NCBI RefSeq assembly: GCF_003696265.1
Contig: NZ_RFFH01000026.1
Coordinates: forward strand, 1 to 61,232
Source of the DNA: Nocardia stercoris
GTDB taxonomy: Bacteria; Actinomycetota; Actinomycetes; Mycobacteriales; Mycobacteriaceae
Reading direction: 5' to 3'
DNA: 61,232 bases
Shown: positions 40,817 through 52,361 of the stretch, in pieces
Layout of the letters: the number at the start of each line of letters is the position of its first letter
Numbering within the stretch: the first letter of the stretch is position 1
Notes under the pieces: model-generated
Databases searched by the model: none
Told to the model about the DNA's origin: nothing
The model's input: only the letters and a program-made list of their open reading frames with translations
Position numbers and translations under genes: made by a program

Positions 40817-41733
40817 TGGTCGACGACAGTGGGCTCCCGCCCGCCGCATCCGTTCCACCCGAGCCCGGAAAACCGCACACCGAAGACTCGCGCCACGTCC
40901 GCGACCAGGACGAAACGGATACGGCCGCAACCGAATCCGAGGACGCCGAACTCGACCAGGAAGAGATCCGCACGGTCACCACGGCCGGCGGCTACGACGA
41001 CGTCGCGGACCTGTTCACCAAGCTGGCCGGGACGACCGAGCCGGACGCGCGGGCCGCGTTGCGCGCGCAGCTGGTCCAGCGCTGCATTCCGCTGGCCGAC
41101 CACATCGCCCGCAAGTTCAGCGGCCGTGGCGAGCCGTTCGACGATCTGACCCAGGTCGCGCGGGTGGGCCTGCTGCACGCGGTGGACCGTTTCGACATCA
41201 GCCGCGGCAACAACTTCCTGTCCTTCGCGGTGCCGACCATCATGGGCGAGGTCCGCCGCTACTTCCGCGACAACACCTGGGCGATGCGGGTGCCGCGGCG
41301 GGTCAAGGAGACCCATCTCCGCATCGGCGCCACCGTGGACGCGCTGTCGCAGCGGCTGGGCCGATCCCCCACGGCGAAGGAGATCGCCGCCGAACTGGAC
41401 ATCGATCCCGACGAGGTGACCCAGGCGGTGATCGCGGGCAACGCCTACCAGCCCACCTCCATCGACGCCGTCTCCAGCGGCCGCGACAGCGACGCCTCGC
41501 TGCTGGACACCTTGGGCGCCGAGGAATCCCAGTTCGACCGGGTCGAGGAGTACATCGCGATCCGGCCGTTGCTGGCCGGCCTGCCCGAACGGGAGCGCCG
41601 CATCCTCACCATGCGGTTCTTCGAGTCGATGACCCAGACCCAGATCGCGCAGCGGATGGGCATCTCGCAGATGCACGTGTCGCGGATCCTGGCCAAGACC
41701 CTGGCCCGGTTGCGCGAACAGTCGGAGCGGTAA
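40816..41733 (+). CDS. sigF: RNA polymerase sigma factor, SigF/SigB family
   Basis: 305 aa from GTG 40816. After an acidic 65-residue N-terminal extension come region 2 (DDLTQVARVGLLHAVDRFDI, FAVPTIMGEVRRYFRDNTWA, MRVPRRVKE), region 3 (LSQRLGRSPTAKEIAAELDI) and region 4 (LPERERRILTMRFFESMTQT, with helix-turn-helix ISQMHVSRILAKTLARL). Group 3 stress/stationary-phase sigma factor. Co-encoded with its anti-sigma factor and probably autoregulated. Confidence 0.95.
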   Translation: MVDDSGLPPAASVPPEPGKPHTEDSRHVRDQDETDTAATESEDAELDQEEIRTVTTAGGYDDVADLFTKLAGTTEPDARAALRAQLVQRCIPLADHIARKFSGRGEPFDDLTQVARVGLLHAVDRFDISRGNNFLSFAVPTIMGEVRRYFRDNTWAMRVPRRVKETHLRIGATVDALSQRLGRSPTAKEIAAELDIDPDEVTQAVIAGNAYQPTSIDAVSSGRDSDASLLDTLGAEESQFDRVEEYIAIRPLLAGLPERERRILTMRFFESMTQTQIAQRMGISQMHVSRILAKTLARLREQSER

Positions 41734-41835
41734 CGGGTCACGGAGCCGGCCGTGCTGCCGCCGGAACCGGAAGTGGTTCCGGCGGCAGGTAGATTTGCTC
41801 TTCGGAAACCGACCATCGACGCCGAAGGGGACATC

Positions 41836-43899
41836 TTGCTGCCGTTCGACTCGCTGTACCGGCACGGATTCGCCCGGGTGGCGGTTGCGGTGCCATCGGT
41901 CCGGGTGGCCGATCCGGCCTACAACGCCGAGCAGACCCTGGTCCTGGCCCGGCAGGCCGCCGCTGCGGGCGCGGTGTTGACGGTGTTCCCCGAGCTGGGC
42001 CTGTCGAGTTACACGGCCGACGATCTGTTCCAGCAGGACGCGCTCGACCACGGCGTGCGCGCGGCGCTGGAGCGGATCGTCGCCGAGAGCACGGAGATCG
42101 ACACCGTGCTGGTGGTGGGCGCGCCGGTGCGGGCGCAGGGCCGGTTGTTCAACTGCGGCATCGTCATTCGTGACGGCCGGGTGCTGGGCGCCGCGCCGAA
42201 GAGCTACCTGCCGAGCTACCGCGAGTTCTACGAGAAGCGCCAGTTCGCCGCCGCCCGTGAGGCTTTGGCGGACACGGTGACCATCGCCGGTCAGCAGGTG
42301 CCGTTCGGCGCCGACCTGCTGTTCGAGGCGGCGAACCTGGACGGCTTCACCTTCCACCTGGAGATCTGCGAGGACGGCTGGGTTCCGTTGCCGCCCAGCG
42401 GTTTCGCCGCACTGGCCGGGGCCACGGTGCTGGTGAACCTGTCGGCCAGCAATATCGTCGTCGGCAAGGCCGACTACCGGCGCGAGCTGTGCGCCTCGCA
42501 TTCCGCGCGCTATCTGGCCGCCTACCTGTATTCCGCGGCCGGGAACGGGGAATCGACCACCGACATGGCCTGGGACGGGCAGGCGCTGGTCGCCGAGAAC
42601 GGTCAGATCCTCGCCGAGGGTGAACGTTTCGCCGACCACCCGCAGCTGGTGACCGCTGATGTCGATCTGCAACGACTCGCCGCGGACCGCATGCGGATGA
42701 CCAGCTTCAACGACACGGTGCACGACCACCAGGACCGGCTGCGGCAGTTCCGGCGGATCTCGGTGCGGCTGCCGGTCCCGGCGCACGCCGTGCCGCTGCA
42801 ACGCGAATTCCAGCGCTTCCCATACGTTCCCGCCGATCCGGCGGTCCGCGACCGCCGGTGCGCCGAGGTGCACCACATCCAGGTCGAGGGCCTGGCCACC
42901 CGGCTGGCGGCGACCGGCTCACAGCGGGTGGTGATCGGGGTGTCCGGCGGCCTGGACTCCACGGTCGCGCTGATCGTGGCGGTGCAGACCATGGACCGGC
43001 TGCGCTTGCCGCGCTCGAATGTGCTGGCCTACACCATGCCCGGCTTCGCGACCAGTTCGCGCACGCTGGGCGACGCGCATCGGCTGATGGCCGCGCTCGG
43101 CGTCACCGCGCACGAGATCGACATCCGGCCGTCCTGCCTGCAGATGCTGCGGGACCTGGGACACCCTGCGGCGGACGGGGTTCCGCAGTACGACGTCACC
43201 TTCGAGAACGTGCAGGCCGGGGAGCGCACCTCGCACCTGTTCCGGCTGGCCAACCACCACAACGCCATCGTGATCGGCACCGGGGACCTCTCGGAGCTCG
43301 CGCTGGGCTGGTGCACCTACGGTGTCGGCGATCATATGTCGCACTACAGCGTCAACGCCTCGGTGCCCAAGACACTGATCAAGTACCTCATCGCCTGGTC
43401 TGTGCGGACCGGTGAGCTGGGCCCGGAGGCGGGTGTGGTGCTGTCGTCGATCCTGGCCACCGAGATCTCCCCCGAGCTGATCCCGACCGACGGGGACGGC
43501 GATCAGCCCGGCCAGAGTTCGGAGGCCACGGTCGGCCCGTACGAACTGCAGGACTTCCACCTGTACTTCCTGCTGCGGTTCGGCTATCTGCCCAGCCGCA
43601 TCGCCTACCTGGCCTACCGGACCTGGTCGGACCGCTCCCGCGGCTCGTGGCCGGACCTGCTGCCCGAGCAGGACCACCACGAATACGACCTGGCGACCAT
43701 CAAGCACTGGCTGGCGGTGCTGCTGCGGCGGTTCATCCAGACCAGTCAGTTCAAGCGGTCCGCACTGCCCAATGCCCCGAAGGTCGGTTCGGGTGGTTCG
43801 CTGTCGCCGCGCGGTGACTGGCGGGCGCCCAGCGACGCGGTGGCGACGGCCTGGCTGGACGAGCTGGAACGCAACGTGCCCGACACGCCGGAGCGTTGA
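41836..43899 (+). CDS. nadE: Glutamine-dependent NAD+ synthetase
   Basis: 687 aa from TTG 41836, which has AAGGGGA five bases upstream and aligns with the mycobacterial N-terminus. The N-terminal nitrilase-like glutaminase domain has Glu in VFPELGLSSYTADD, Lys in PKSYLPSYREFYEKR and the nucleophile Cys in LEICEDGW. The C-terminal synthetase has the PP-loop VIGVSGGLDSTVAL, FENVQAGERTSHLFRLAN, GTGDLSELALGWCTYGVGDH and a final KVGSGGSLSPRGDWRAPSD. Amidates nicotinate adenine dinucleotide to NAD using glutamine-derived ammonia passed through a tunnel. Confidence 0.97.
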   Translation: MLPFDSLYRHGFARVAVAVPSVRVADPAYNAEQTLVLARQAAAAGAVLTVFPELGLSSYTADDLFQQDALDHGVRAALERIVAESTEIDTVLVVGAPVRAQGRLFNCGIVIRDGRVLGAAPKSYLPSYREFYEKRQFAAAREALADTVTIAGQQVPFGADLLFEAANLDGFTFHLEICEDGWVPLPPSGFAALAGATVLVNLSASNIVVGKADYRRELCASHSARYLAAYLYSAAGNGESTTDMAWDGQALVAENGQILAEGERFADHPQLVTADVDLQRLAADRMRMTSFNDTVHDHQDRLRQFRRISVRLPVPAHAVPLQREFQRFPYVPADPAVRDRRCAEVHHIQVEGLATRLAATGSQRVVIGVSGGLDSTVALIVAVQTMDRLRLPRSNVLAYTMPGFATSSRTLGDAHRLMAALGVTAHEIDIRPSCLQMLRDLGHPAADGVPQYDVTFENVQAGERTSHLFRLANHHNAIVIGTGDLSELALGWCTYGVGDHMSHYSVNASVPKTLIKYLIAWSVRTGELGPEAGVVLSSILATEISPELIPTDGDGDQPGQSSEATVGPYELQDFHLYFLLRFGYLPSRIAYLAYRTWSDRSRGSWPDLLPEQDHHEYDLATIKHWLAVLLRRFIQTSQFKRSALPNAPKVGSGGSLSPRGDWRAPSDAVATAWLDELERNVPDTPER

Positions 43900-43930
43900 C
43901 CGCCGCCGGGTCGAGTGCTTACCTGGTCCC

Positions 43931-44620
43931 ATGACGGATCCCGGGATGCTGGATTTCGACGACGTCTATCGCGGTACCAGCCCACTCGGGCCGGGCGCCG
44001 CCGCACCGTGGAGTATCGGTGAACCGCAGCCAGAGCTCGCCGCCCTCATCGAGCAGGGCGCGATCCGCGGCGAGGTCCTCGATGTCGGGTGCGGGGAGGC
44101 CGCGTTGTCACTGGAGCTGGCCGGCCGCGGTTTCACCACCGTGGGCCTGGACCTCTCCCCCACCGCGATCGAGCTGGCCCGGGCCGAGGCCGCCCGCCGC
44201 GGCCTGACCACGGCCTCGTTCGAGGTCGCCGACATCAGCGATTTCACCGGTTACGACGGCCGCTTCGACACCATCGTCGACAGCACGCTGTTCCACTCCA
44301 TCCCGGTCGAGGCGCGCAAGGGCTACCAGGAGTCGATCCTGCGGGCCGCCGCGCCGGGCGCCCACTACTACGCGCTGGTCTTCGACCGGGCCGCGCTGCC
44401 GGACCCCACCGGCCCCGGCCCGAACCCGGTCACCGCCGAGGAGTTGCGTGCGGCCGTCGCGCCGTACTGGACGATCGACGAGATCCGGCCGGCCCGGATC
44501 CACGCCAATTTCAGTGCGGCCGTCCTGGATTCACCGAACGCCCCGAAGTTCGCCGGGATCGAACGGGTGTCGGGCGATCGCATCACGCTGCCCGCCTGGC
44601 TGCTCTCGGCCCACCGCTAG
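43931..44620 (+). CDS. Class I SAM-dependent methyltransferase
   Basis: 229 aa from ATG 43931, 31 bases after nadE. SAM-binding motif I is VLDVGCGEAALSLELAGRGF and motif II TTVGLDLSPTAIELARAEA; later FDTIVDSTLFHSI is motif III-like. The size and the FDDVYRGTSP start recall thiopurine-type small-molecule methyltransferases. Substrate unknown. Converges on the YjbR-like gene. Confidence 0.85.
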   Translation: MTDPGMLDFDDVYRGTSPLGPGAAAPWSIGEPQPELAALIEQGAIRGEVLDVGCGEAALSLELAGRGFTTVGLDLSPTAIELARAEAARRGLTTASFEVADISDFTGYDGRFDTIVDSTLFHSIPVEARKGYQESILRAAAPGAHYYALVFDRAALPDPTGPGPNPVTAEELRAAVAPYWTIDEIRPARIHANFSAAVLDSPNAPKFAGIERVSGDRITLPAWLLSAHR

Positions 44621-44642
44621 GACGGCGACAGGGCGGCGGCAC

Positions 44643-44984
44643 TCATTCGGCGGCGCCGTCGGCCAGGCGGCCGGGTGCGGCCAGGCGCCAGGAGTCGAGC
44701 ACGATGGCGGCCAGCTCGTCCGCGTCGTCCAGCGCCGCCAACCGCACCCGCACCCACGCGTTGTTCGCCTCGTGCGCGGCGATCCAGAATTTCTCCGGCT
44801 CGGCGACCACCAGTTCGTCCCGGTCGAGGATCGGGCAGCGCACCGCCATCGAGGTCTCGTCCTCCGGCAGGGTCAGAAACAGCTTGCCCGCCACGCGGAA
44901 GATCGGCATCCCCCAGGCGAACTGCTCCGAGGTCTCCGGTAGCGACAGAGCCAGCGAGCGAACGGCTTCGGCGGTGACACTCAT
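44643..44984 (-). CDS. MmcQ/YjbR family protein
   Basis: 113 aa. ALSLPETSEQFAWGMPIFRV, KLFLTLPEDETSMAVRCP and EPEKFWIAAHEANNAWVRV match the MmcQ/YjbR-like family (CyaY-fold, DNA-binding in the one studied case). Small and cytosolic; function uncertain. It lies downstream of the TetR gene on the same strand with an 83-base gap. Confidence 0.85.
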   Translation of the reverse strand: MSVTAEAVRSLALSLPETSEQFAWGMPIFRVAGKLFLTLPEDETSMAVRCPILDRDELVVAEPEKFWIAAHEANNAWVRVRLAALDDADELAAIVLDSWRLAAPGRLADGAAE

Positions 44985-45067
44985 CCCCCGATAGTGCCAG
45001 CCGGGTCGGACAGGCCGACCGGCCGGCGGCCCGCCGCCGACCCCGGCCCAACCGCCGCGCCGAAATA

Positions 45068-45769
45068 TCATGCGCCATCGGAGAATTCGATGCCGCAGGC
45101 CGAAAGGAACGCCCGCGCCTGCGCCCGCACCTCCGCGAGTTCGCCGGGCCGGCCCAGCATACGGATGATCGCGTCGGGGATCGCCCGCACCGCCCACTCC
45201 GGCGCGTCGCCCTCGTCCGAACGGATGTCGACGACGGTCTCCACGAGCCGGAACGGCAGCACGATCGCGGCGGACACGCCGGTCGCCCCGGATCGGTCCA
45301 CCGTCGCGGCGGCCAATGTCTCGTACTGCCTGCGCAATTCGTCGCGGCGCAGCCGGAAACGGCGGAAGCGTTCGGTGCGCAGCTCCGGGATCGCGTACAG
45401 CGCGGCGGTGTTCCAGCGGGCGGCACACAACTGCCACACGTCGTACCAGGCCAGCGCGTACAGCCGGACCACGGCGGGAACCGCTTCGGTGCGCAGCCGC
45501 TCCGCCAGCGGCGCCGGTACCGCAACGGTTTCGGCCAGCAGCGCGTCGAGAATATCTTCCTTGGCCGCGAAGTGGTGGTACAGCGAAGCCTGGCGAATAC
45601 CGACCGCGTCGGCCACCGCCCGGGTCGAGGTGTTGCCGTAGCCGTTGGCGGTGAACAGTTCCGCCGCCGCGTCCAGGATTTCCGCCCGGGCGGTTCGCCC
45701 CTGTCGGCGCCGCTGCTCGAGCCGGGGCCGGCCCGGGCCCACCCCTGTCGTCTCAGCACCTGCGGTCAT
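45068..45769 (-). CDS. TetR-family transcriptional regulator
   Basis: 233 aa. The N-terminal helix-turn-helix is ARAEILDAAAELFTANGYGN followed by TSTRAVADAVGIRQASLYHH and FAAKEDILDALL, typical TetR. The C-terminal ligand domain is not family-assignable. It is divergent from the ABC-transporter operon, 227 bases apart, and two CTGTC-N4-GACAG repeats lie between, so it probably represses that operon and itself until a small molecule binds. Confidence 0.92.
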   Translation of the reverse strand: MTAGAETTGVGPGRPRLEQRRRQGRTARAEILDAAAELFTANGYGNTSTRAVADAVGIRQASLYHHFAAKEDILDALLAETVAVPAPLAERLRTEAVPAVVRLYALAWYDVWQLCAARWNTAALYAIPELRTERFRRFRLRRDELRRQYETLAAATVDRSGATGVSAAIVLPFRLVETVVDIRSDEGDAPEWAVRAIPDAIIRMLGRPGELAEVRAQARAFLSACGIEFSDGA

Positions 45770-45836
45770 GGCATCAAACTAACCCGGCGATGCCGGTGCG
45801 CGCCGCCGTGACCAGGCGATCCGGCACCGGAACAGA

Positions 45837-45856
45837 TTTCTGTCACCCGACAGAAA
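45837..45856. promoter_or_regulatory. Inverted repeat, putative TetR operator 1
   Basis: TTTCTGTC-ACCC-GACAGAAA: a perfect 8-bp inverted repeat with a four-base spacer, 68 bases upstream of the TetR gene. Its core CTGTC-N4-GACAG recurs at 45935-45948. Confidence 0.6.
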
Positions 45857-45934
45857 CATCCGCAAACCAGAAGTTACCCGGCGCAGCACGATCGACACCC
45901 GTACGTCACCGAATCGGACACACAGCGGGAAAAA

Positions 45935-45948
45935 CTGTCAATCGACAG
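45935..45948. promoter_or_regulatory. Inverted repeat, putative TetR operator 2
   Basis: CTGTC-AATC-GACAG, the same core and spacer length as operator 1, centred 95 bases away and 49 bases before the ABC operon start codon. Confidence 0.55.
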
Positions 45949-45996
45949 GGTGGCCCGGAACGCACCGGCCGCATCCATCAATTGCCGGAGCACGAG

Positions 45997-48042
<2,046 letters not shown>

Positions 48043-48043
48043 G

Positions 48044-48907
48044 ATGGCTGTCACCGTGCCCGGCGGGGGCATCACCCGCGATCGGCTGGCCGCGGCCCTG
48101 CCCGCGTCCCGCACCGAACTGCTGAACTGGCTGGGAGTTTCGCTCCCGCTGCTGGTGACCGTGATCGCGCTGGCGGTGCCGCTGCTGGCCCCGCACGCCC
48201 CGCTGGTGCCCGCCGGCGCCCCGCTGCGGGCGCCGGGCACCGACGGCTTCCTGCTCGGCTCCGACAGCATCGGCCGCGACATCCTCAGCCGAGTCCTGTA
48301 CGGCATGCGCGCCAGCTGGTTCGCCGCCCTCGCCGTGGTCGCCGGCGGACTGCTGATCGGCGGGCTGATCGGGCTCATCGCCGGTGCGGCCGGCGGGTGG
48401 GTGGACGCGGTGCTGATGCGGATCACCGACGCCTTCCTGGCCCTGCCCGCGCCGGTACTGGCGGTGGCCCTGGTGGCCGCGCTGGGCCCCGGATTCGCGC
48501 ACACGCTCGTGGCCGTCTCGATCGTCTGGTGGCCGTTCTACGCACGGCTGGTCCGTGGCGATGTCGCCCGGCTCGCGGCCCGGCCGCACCTCGAGGCCGC
48601 GAAACTCGCCGGAACCGGACCGATCCGGCGGGCGGTGCGGCACCTGCTGCCCGGTGCGGTTCCCAGCGCCTTGGTCGCGGCGAGCATGGACCTCGGCACC
48701 CTGATCCTCACCCTGGCCTCGCTGTCGTTCCTCGGGCTCGGACAGGCCGCTCCCGCACCGGAACTCGGCGCCGACGCCGCCCGCAACCTCACCTATTTCC
48801 TGCAGCAGTGGTGGCTGCCGGTGATGCCCGGCATCGCGGTCGGGCTGCTCGCCCTGGTCGGCAATGTCGCCGGCGACTGCCTGCGCAATCTCGTCAAGAC
48901 CCGATAG
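48044..48907 (+). CDS. ABC transporter permease, DppC-type
   Basis: 287 aa with about six membrane segments. LLGSDSIGRDILSRVLYGMR is the hallmark of DppC/OppC permeases, and the cytosolic coupling loop reads AAKLAGTGPIRRAVRHLLPG. With the DppB-type partner it forms the channel. Order here (ATPase, DppC, DppB, binding protein) is the reverse of the usual one. Confidence 0.93.
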   Translation: MAVTVPGGGITRDRLAAALPASRTELLNWLGVSLPLLVTVIALAVPLLAPHAPLVPAGAPLRAPGTDGFLLGSDSIGRDILSRVLYGMRASWFAALAVVAGGLLIGGLIGLIAGAAGGWVDAVLMRITDAFLALPAPVLAVALVAALGPGFAHTLVAVSIVWWPFYARLVRGDVARLAARPHLEAAKLAGTGPIRRAVRHLLPGAVPSALVAASMDLGTLILTLASLSFLGLGQAAPAPELGADAARNLTYFLQQWWLPVMPGIAVGLLALVGNVAGDCLRNLVKTR

Positions 48908-48914
48908 GAGTCCG

Positions 48915-49913
48915 ATGCGTACCTTCGTCCTGTCGCGGATCGCGTCGATGCTGGCCATCCTGGTCGGTCTCACCGCCGTCATGTTCGCGCTGCAACGGAT
49001 CTCGCCGCTGGATCCGGTCCACGCCCAGCTGGGCGCGCAGGCTTCCCGGGAGGCGATCACCGCCCGGCGCCACGTCCTGGGCCTGGATCAGCCGATCCTG
49101 GTGCAGTTCTGGCACTATCTGCTCGGCGCCGCGCACGGCGACTTCGGGGTCTCCTACCGTACGCGCCGGCCGGTCGGAACCGACCTGGCCAGCTATGTGC
49201 CGGCCACCGCGGAACTCGCGCTCTACGGCATCCTGATCGCCCTCGTGCTCGCGGTGTTGCTGGCGCTGGGCACCACCCTGAGGTGGCCGGGTGCGCGGCT
49301 GCTGCGAGCGGCGCTGTTCCTGGGTGCCTCCACTCCCCTGTTCCTGCTCGGCATCGTCGGGCTCATCGTGTTCTACCAGCAGCTCGGCTGGCTGCCCGCC
49401 AACGGCCGCAGTTCGCTGGCCGGGGCGCCGACCGGCCCGACCGGACTGTTGACCGTCGACGGGCTACTGGCCGGCCGGTTCGACGTGATCGGCGACGCGC
49501 TGCGCCACCTGGTGCTGCCCGCGACCGCGGTCGCGATCGGGCCGGCCGTGGCGATCGGCCGCGTGCTGCGGTCCAGCCTGCTCGACGATATCGACAGCGA
49601 CTACGCCCGGACCGCGACCGCCAAGGGCCTCACCCCCGCCCGGGTACTGGTGCGGCACGTGCTGCGCAACTGCGTCGGGTCGGCACTGTCGATGACCGGT
49701 CTGCAGGTCGGGTTGATGTTCTCCGGCGTCCTGGTCGTCGAGCAGGTCTTCGGTTGGCCGGGGCTCGGACAGTATGTCGCGCAGAGCATCCCGGTCGCCG
49801 ACTTCCCCGCGGTCGCGGGCGTCGCACTGCTGCTCGGCGCGTTCTATGTCGTCCTGAACACGGTCGTGGACCTACTGCAGGCCGCCGCCGACCCGCGCAT
49901 CGCCGCCACTTAG
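48915..49913 (+). CDS. ABC transporter permease, DppB-type
   Basis: 332 aa, ATG 48915 preceded by TAGGAG. N-terminus MRTFVLSRIASMLAILVGLT and an extracytoplasmic loop, then GDFGVSYRTRRPVGTDL, the coupling loop ARTATAKGLTPARVLVRHVL and VLVVEQVFGWPGLGQYVAQS are DppB/OppB features. Six membrane helices. Confidence 0.93.
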   Translation: MRTFVLSRIASMLAILVGLTAVMFALQRISPLDPVHAQLGAQASREAITARRHVLGLDQPILVQFWHYLLGAAHGDFGVSYRTRRPVGTDLASYVPATAELALYGILIALVLAVLLALGTTLRWPGARLLRAALFLGASTPLFLLGIVGLIVFYQQLGWLPANGRSSLAGAPTGPTGLLTVDGLLAGRFDVIGDALRHLVLPATAVAIGPAVAIGRVLRSSLLDDIDSDYARTATAKGLTPARVLVRHVLRNCVGSALSMTGLQVGLMFSGVLVVEQVFGWPGLGQYVAQSIPVADFPAVAGVALLLGAFYVVLNTVVDLLQAAADPRIAAT

Positions 49914-49954
49914 CCCCCTTCCTCCGTCTCCGCCTCGACCCCTCAGGAGCCCCT

Positions 49955-51529
49955 ATGAGAATCCCCCGCCGTCACCTCGGTGCCCTCGTGATCGGGACAG
50001 CGCTGATGCTGGCCGCGACCGCGTGCGGCGGCAACAACACCCCCAACGCCGCCCCGACCGACCACACCCTGCACCTGTCGTTCCTGCAGGACCCGGGGCA
50101 GCCACCGGACCCGGACGTGTTCTACGCGGCGCAGGGTCTGCTGCTCACCACCAACACCTACGAGGGTCTGCTGCAGTTCGCCCCCGGCACCGACAAGGTG
50201 CAGCTACAGCCACTGCTCGCCACCTCCTGGACGGCTTCCCCGGACAACAGGGTGTTCACCTTCCAGCTGCGCCAAGGCGTCACCTTCCACGACGGCACCC
50301 CGTTCACCGCCGCCGCGGTGAAGGCGTCGTTCGATCGCCGGCTCGCGGTGAACCAGGGCCCGGCCTACATGGTCTCGGAGGTCGATTCCGTTACCACCCA
50401 AGGCGATTTCGGCGTCACCATCACGCTGAAGTCCCCCAATTCGGCCTTCCTCGACTACCTCGCCTCGCCCTACGGCCCGCGCATGATGAGCCCCACCGGC
50501 CTGGCCGCCAACGCCGGAACCGACAACGACCAGACCTACCTGACCACCCACGATCTCGGCACCGGCCCCTACACCCTCACCGACGCCCGGGTCGGCGCCC
50601 ACTACGGTCTGGCCGCCTATCCCGGATATTGGGGCAACAAACCGTATTTCACCACCGTCGACCTGCCGGTGATCACCGACACCTCCGCGCAGCAGCTGCA
50701 GTTCGACAACGGCGGGCTCGCCGCGATCATGCACGACCTGCCGTCCTCGGCGGTCGCTTCCTACATCGGCAACACCAAGTATTCGAACTACTCACTGCCG
50801 TCGATGATGTCGGACTACCTGTACCTGAACCCGCATCATGGGTTGTTCGCCGACCAGGCGGCCCGCCAGGCCACCCAGCAGGCGATCGACGTGGCACAAC
50901 TGGTCCAGCAGGCGTTCTCTGGACGCGGCAAGGTGGCCCCACAGATCTACCCGCCCAACATGATCGGCCCGGAGTTCGCCCAGCAGCAGATCCCGCACGA
51001 CACCGCCGCGCTCACGAAACTCGCCGCGACGCTGCCCGCGGACAAGAAGTCGATCACCATCGGCTACGACTCCAGTAACCCCGATAACCTGTTGGTGGGC
51101 AATCTGATCCAGGCCCAGCTCGCCACCGTCGGTATCACCGCGACCGTCCAGGGATACCCCACCGCGCAGATCTACTCCTGGATCGGCACCGACGCGGCGC
51201 AGGCCCCGGACATGCTGGCGCTGGCCGGCTGGCCGGACGCGCCCTCGCCCTACACGTGGGGGCACATCAGTTTCGACCCGGACGGTGGCCTGAACTACTT
51301 CGGTTGTGCCGCACCGGATGTCACCGCGGCACTGAACACCGGGAAGGCGAGCGGCGCCGATCGGGCGTTCTCCGACGCCGCCGAGAAGGCGTCGGCGACC
51401 GGATGCTGGCTGAACATGGTCGACATCGACGACTTCATGGTCGCGCAGCCGTGGTTGAAGGGCGTCGCGGAATCGCACATCGTCTCCGAGCCGAACACGC
51501 TTCGGCTGGCCTCGCTCTCGGTCGGGTGA
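49955..51529 (+). CDS. ABC transporter substrate-binding lipoprotein, family 5
   Basis: 524 aa from ATG 49955 (AGGAG eight bases upstream). Signal peptide with lipobox LAATAC at residues 19-24. The mature protein is an SBP_bac_5 (peptide/nickel type) fold: TYEGLLQFAPGTDKVQLQPL, LATSWTASPDNRVFTFQLR, GVTFHDGTPFTAAAVKASFD, LGTGPYTLTDARVG. Captures the substrate outside the membrane. Binding proteins of this family carry peptides, opines, sugars or heme; the ligand here is unknown. The next gene begins four bases after its stop. Confidence 0.95.
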   Translation: MRIPRRHLGALVIGTALMLAATACGGNNTPNAAPTDHTLHLSFLQDPGQPPDPDVFYAAQGLLLTTNTYEGLLQFAPGTDKVQLQPLLATSWTASPDNRVFTFQLRQGVTFHDGTPFTAAAVKASFDRRLAVNQGPAYMVSEVDSVTTQGDFGVTITLKSPNSAFLDYLASPYGPRMMSPTGLAANAGTDNDQTYLTTHDLGTGPYTLTDARVGAHYGLAAYPGYWGNKPYFTTVDLPVITDTSAQQLQFDNGGLAAIMHDLPSSAVASYIGNTKYSNYSLPSMMSDYLYLNPHHGLFADQAARQATQQAIDVAQLVQQAFSGRGKVAPQIYPPNMIGPEFAQQQIPHDTAALTKLAATLPADKKSITIGYDSSNPDNLLVGNLIQAQLATVGITATVQGYPTAQIYSWIGTDAAQAPDMLALAGWPDAPSPYTWGHISFDPDGGLNYFGCAAPDVTAALNTGKASGADRAFSDAAEKASATGCWLNMVDIDDFMVAQPWLKGVAESHIVSEPNTLRLASLSVG

Positions 51530-51533
51530 CCCG

Positions 51534-52361
51534 ATGACGACACTCGTGCGGCCGGCGGGTGCCCGGCGGATCGTCCTGCTGACCCTCGGCTATGAGGAAC
51601 TGCCCAAGGCCATTTCGGTACACGGTGCCGCGCCGCACGAGCGGTTGCGGGAGCCTACCCCCGGTGTGCTGATCCAGACCAACGGCGGCTGGGTCCTGCT
51701 GGACACCGGATTCAACACCGCCCTCATCCGCGATCCCGCCCTGTACCGCCGGTTCTATCCCAATATCGAGTACATTCCGGTGCTGCCCGGCCCCGGCGAG
51801 CCGATCGAAGAGTCGTTGCACGACATCGGGATCGACATCGACGACATCCACACGGTGGCGGTCAGCCATCTGCACCACGACCACGCGGGCGGGCTCAAAC
51901 TGTTCGCCGGCCGGGTCCCGGTGCACGCCCAGCGCCGGGAGCTGGAGTACGGGTTGTCCAACCATCCCGATCCCGAGCACCACGCCATGGCGCGGATCGA
52001 CTTCGACGATCCGCGCATCGACTGGCGGCTCGCCGACGGGGACGCCGAGATCGCTCCCGGAGTACGGGCCGTGCCCACCTACGGTCACACTCCGGGCCAC
52101 CAGAGTTTCGTGGTGGAACTCGACGAGTCGGTGGGCGGTGGCGGTTTCGTCTTCGCCTTCGACGCGGCCGACCTCACCGAGAACATCGAGCACGAGCTCG
52201 CCATCGGCGGTTACATCGGCGTCGAGGCCCAGGAGACGGTGGAACCCATTCGGCGGCTCAAGAAACTCGCCGCCGACCACGGCTACCCCCTGATCCCCGG
52301 CCACGATCCGCACGCCTGGCCGTATTGGACCGAACACTTTCGTGAGCGGTTCGGGCAATGA
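51534..52361 (+). CDS. Metallo-beta-lactamase-fold hydrolase, AHL-lactonase-like
   Basis: 275 aa. The di-zinc motif HLHHDHAGG (H112, H114, D116, H117) is followed by a further metal His in YGHTPGHQSF, the bridging Asp in FAFDAADL and the last His in IPGHDPHAWPYW. The layout matches the N-acyl-homoserine-lactonase (AttM/AiiA) branch, which opens lactone rings. In this operon it may hydrolyse the imported compound; a signal-quenching role is also possible. Overlaps the next gene by four bases. Confidence 0.88.
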   Translation: MTTLVRPAGARRIVLLTLGYEELPKAISVHGAAPHERLREPTPGVLIQTNGGWVLLDTGFNTALIRDPALYRRFYPNIEYIPVLPGPGEPIEESLHDIGIDIDDIHTVAVSHLHHDHAGGLKLFAGRVPVHAQRRELEYGLSNHPDPEHHAMARIDFDDPRIDWRLADGDAEIAPGVRAVPTYGHTPGHQSFVVELDESVGGGGFVFAFDAADLTENIEHELAIGGYIGVEAQETVEPIRRLKKLAADHGYPLIPGHDPHAWPYWTEHFRERFGQ

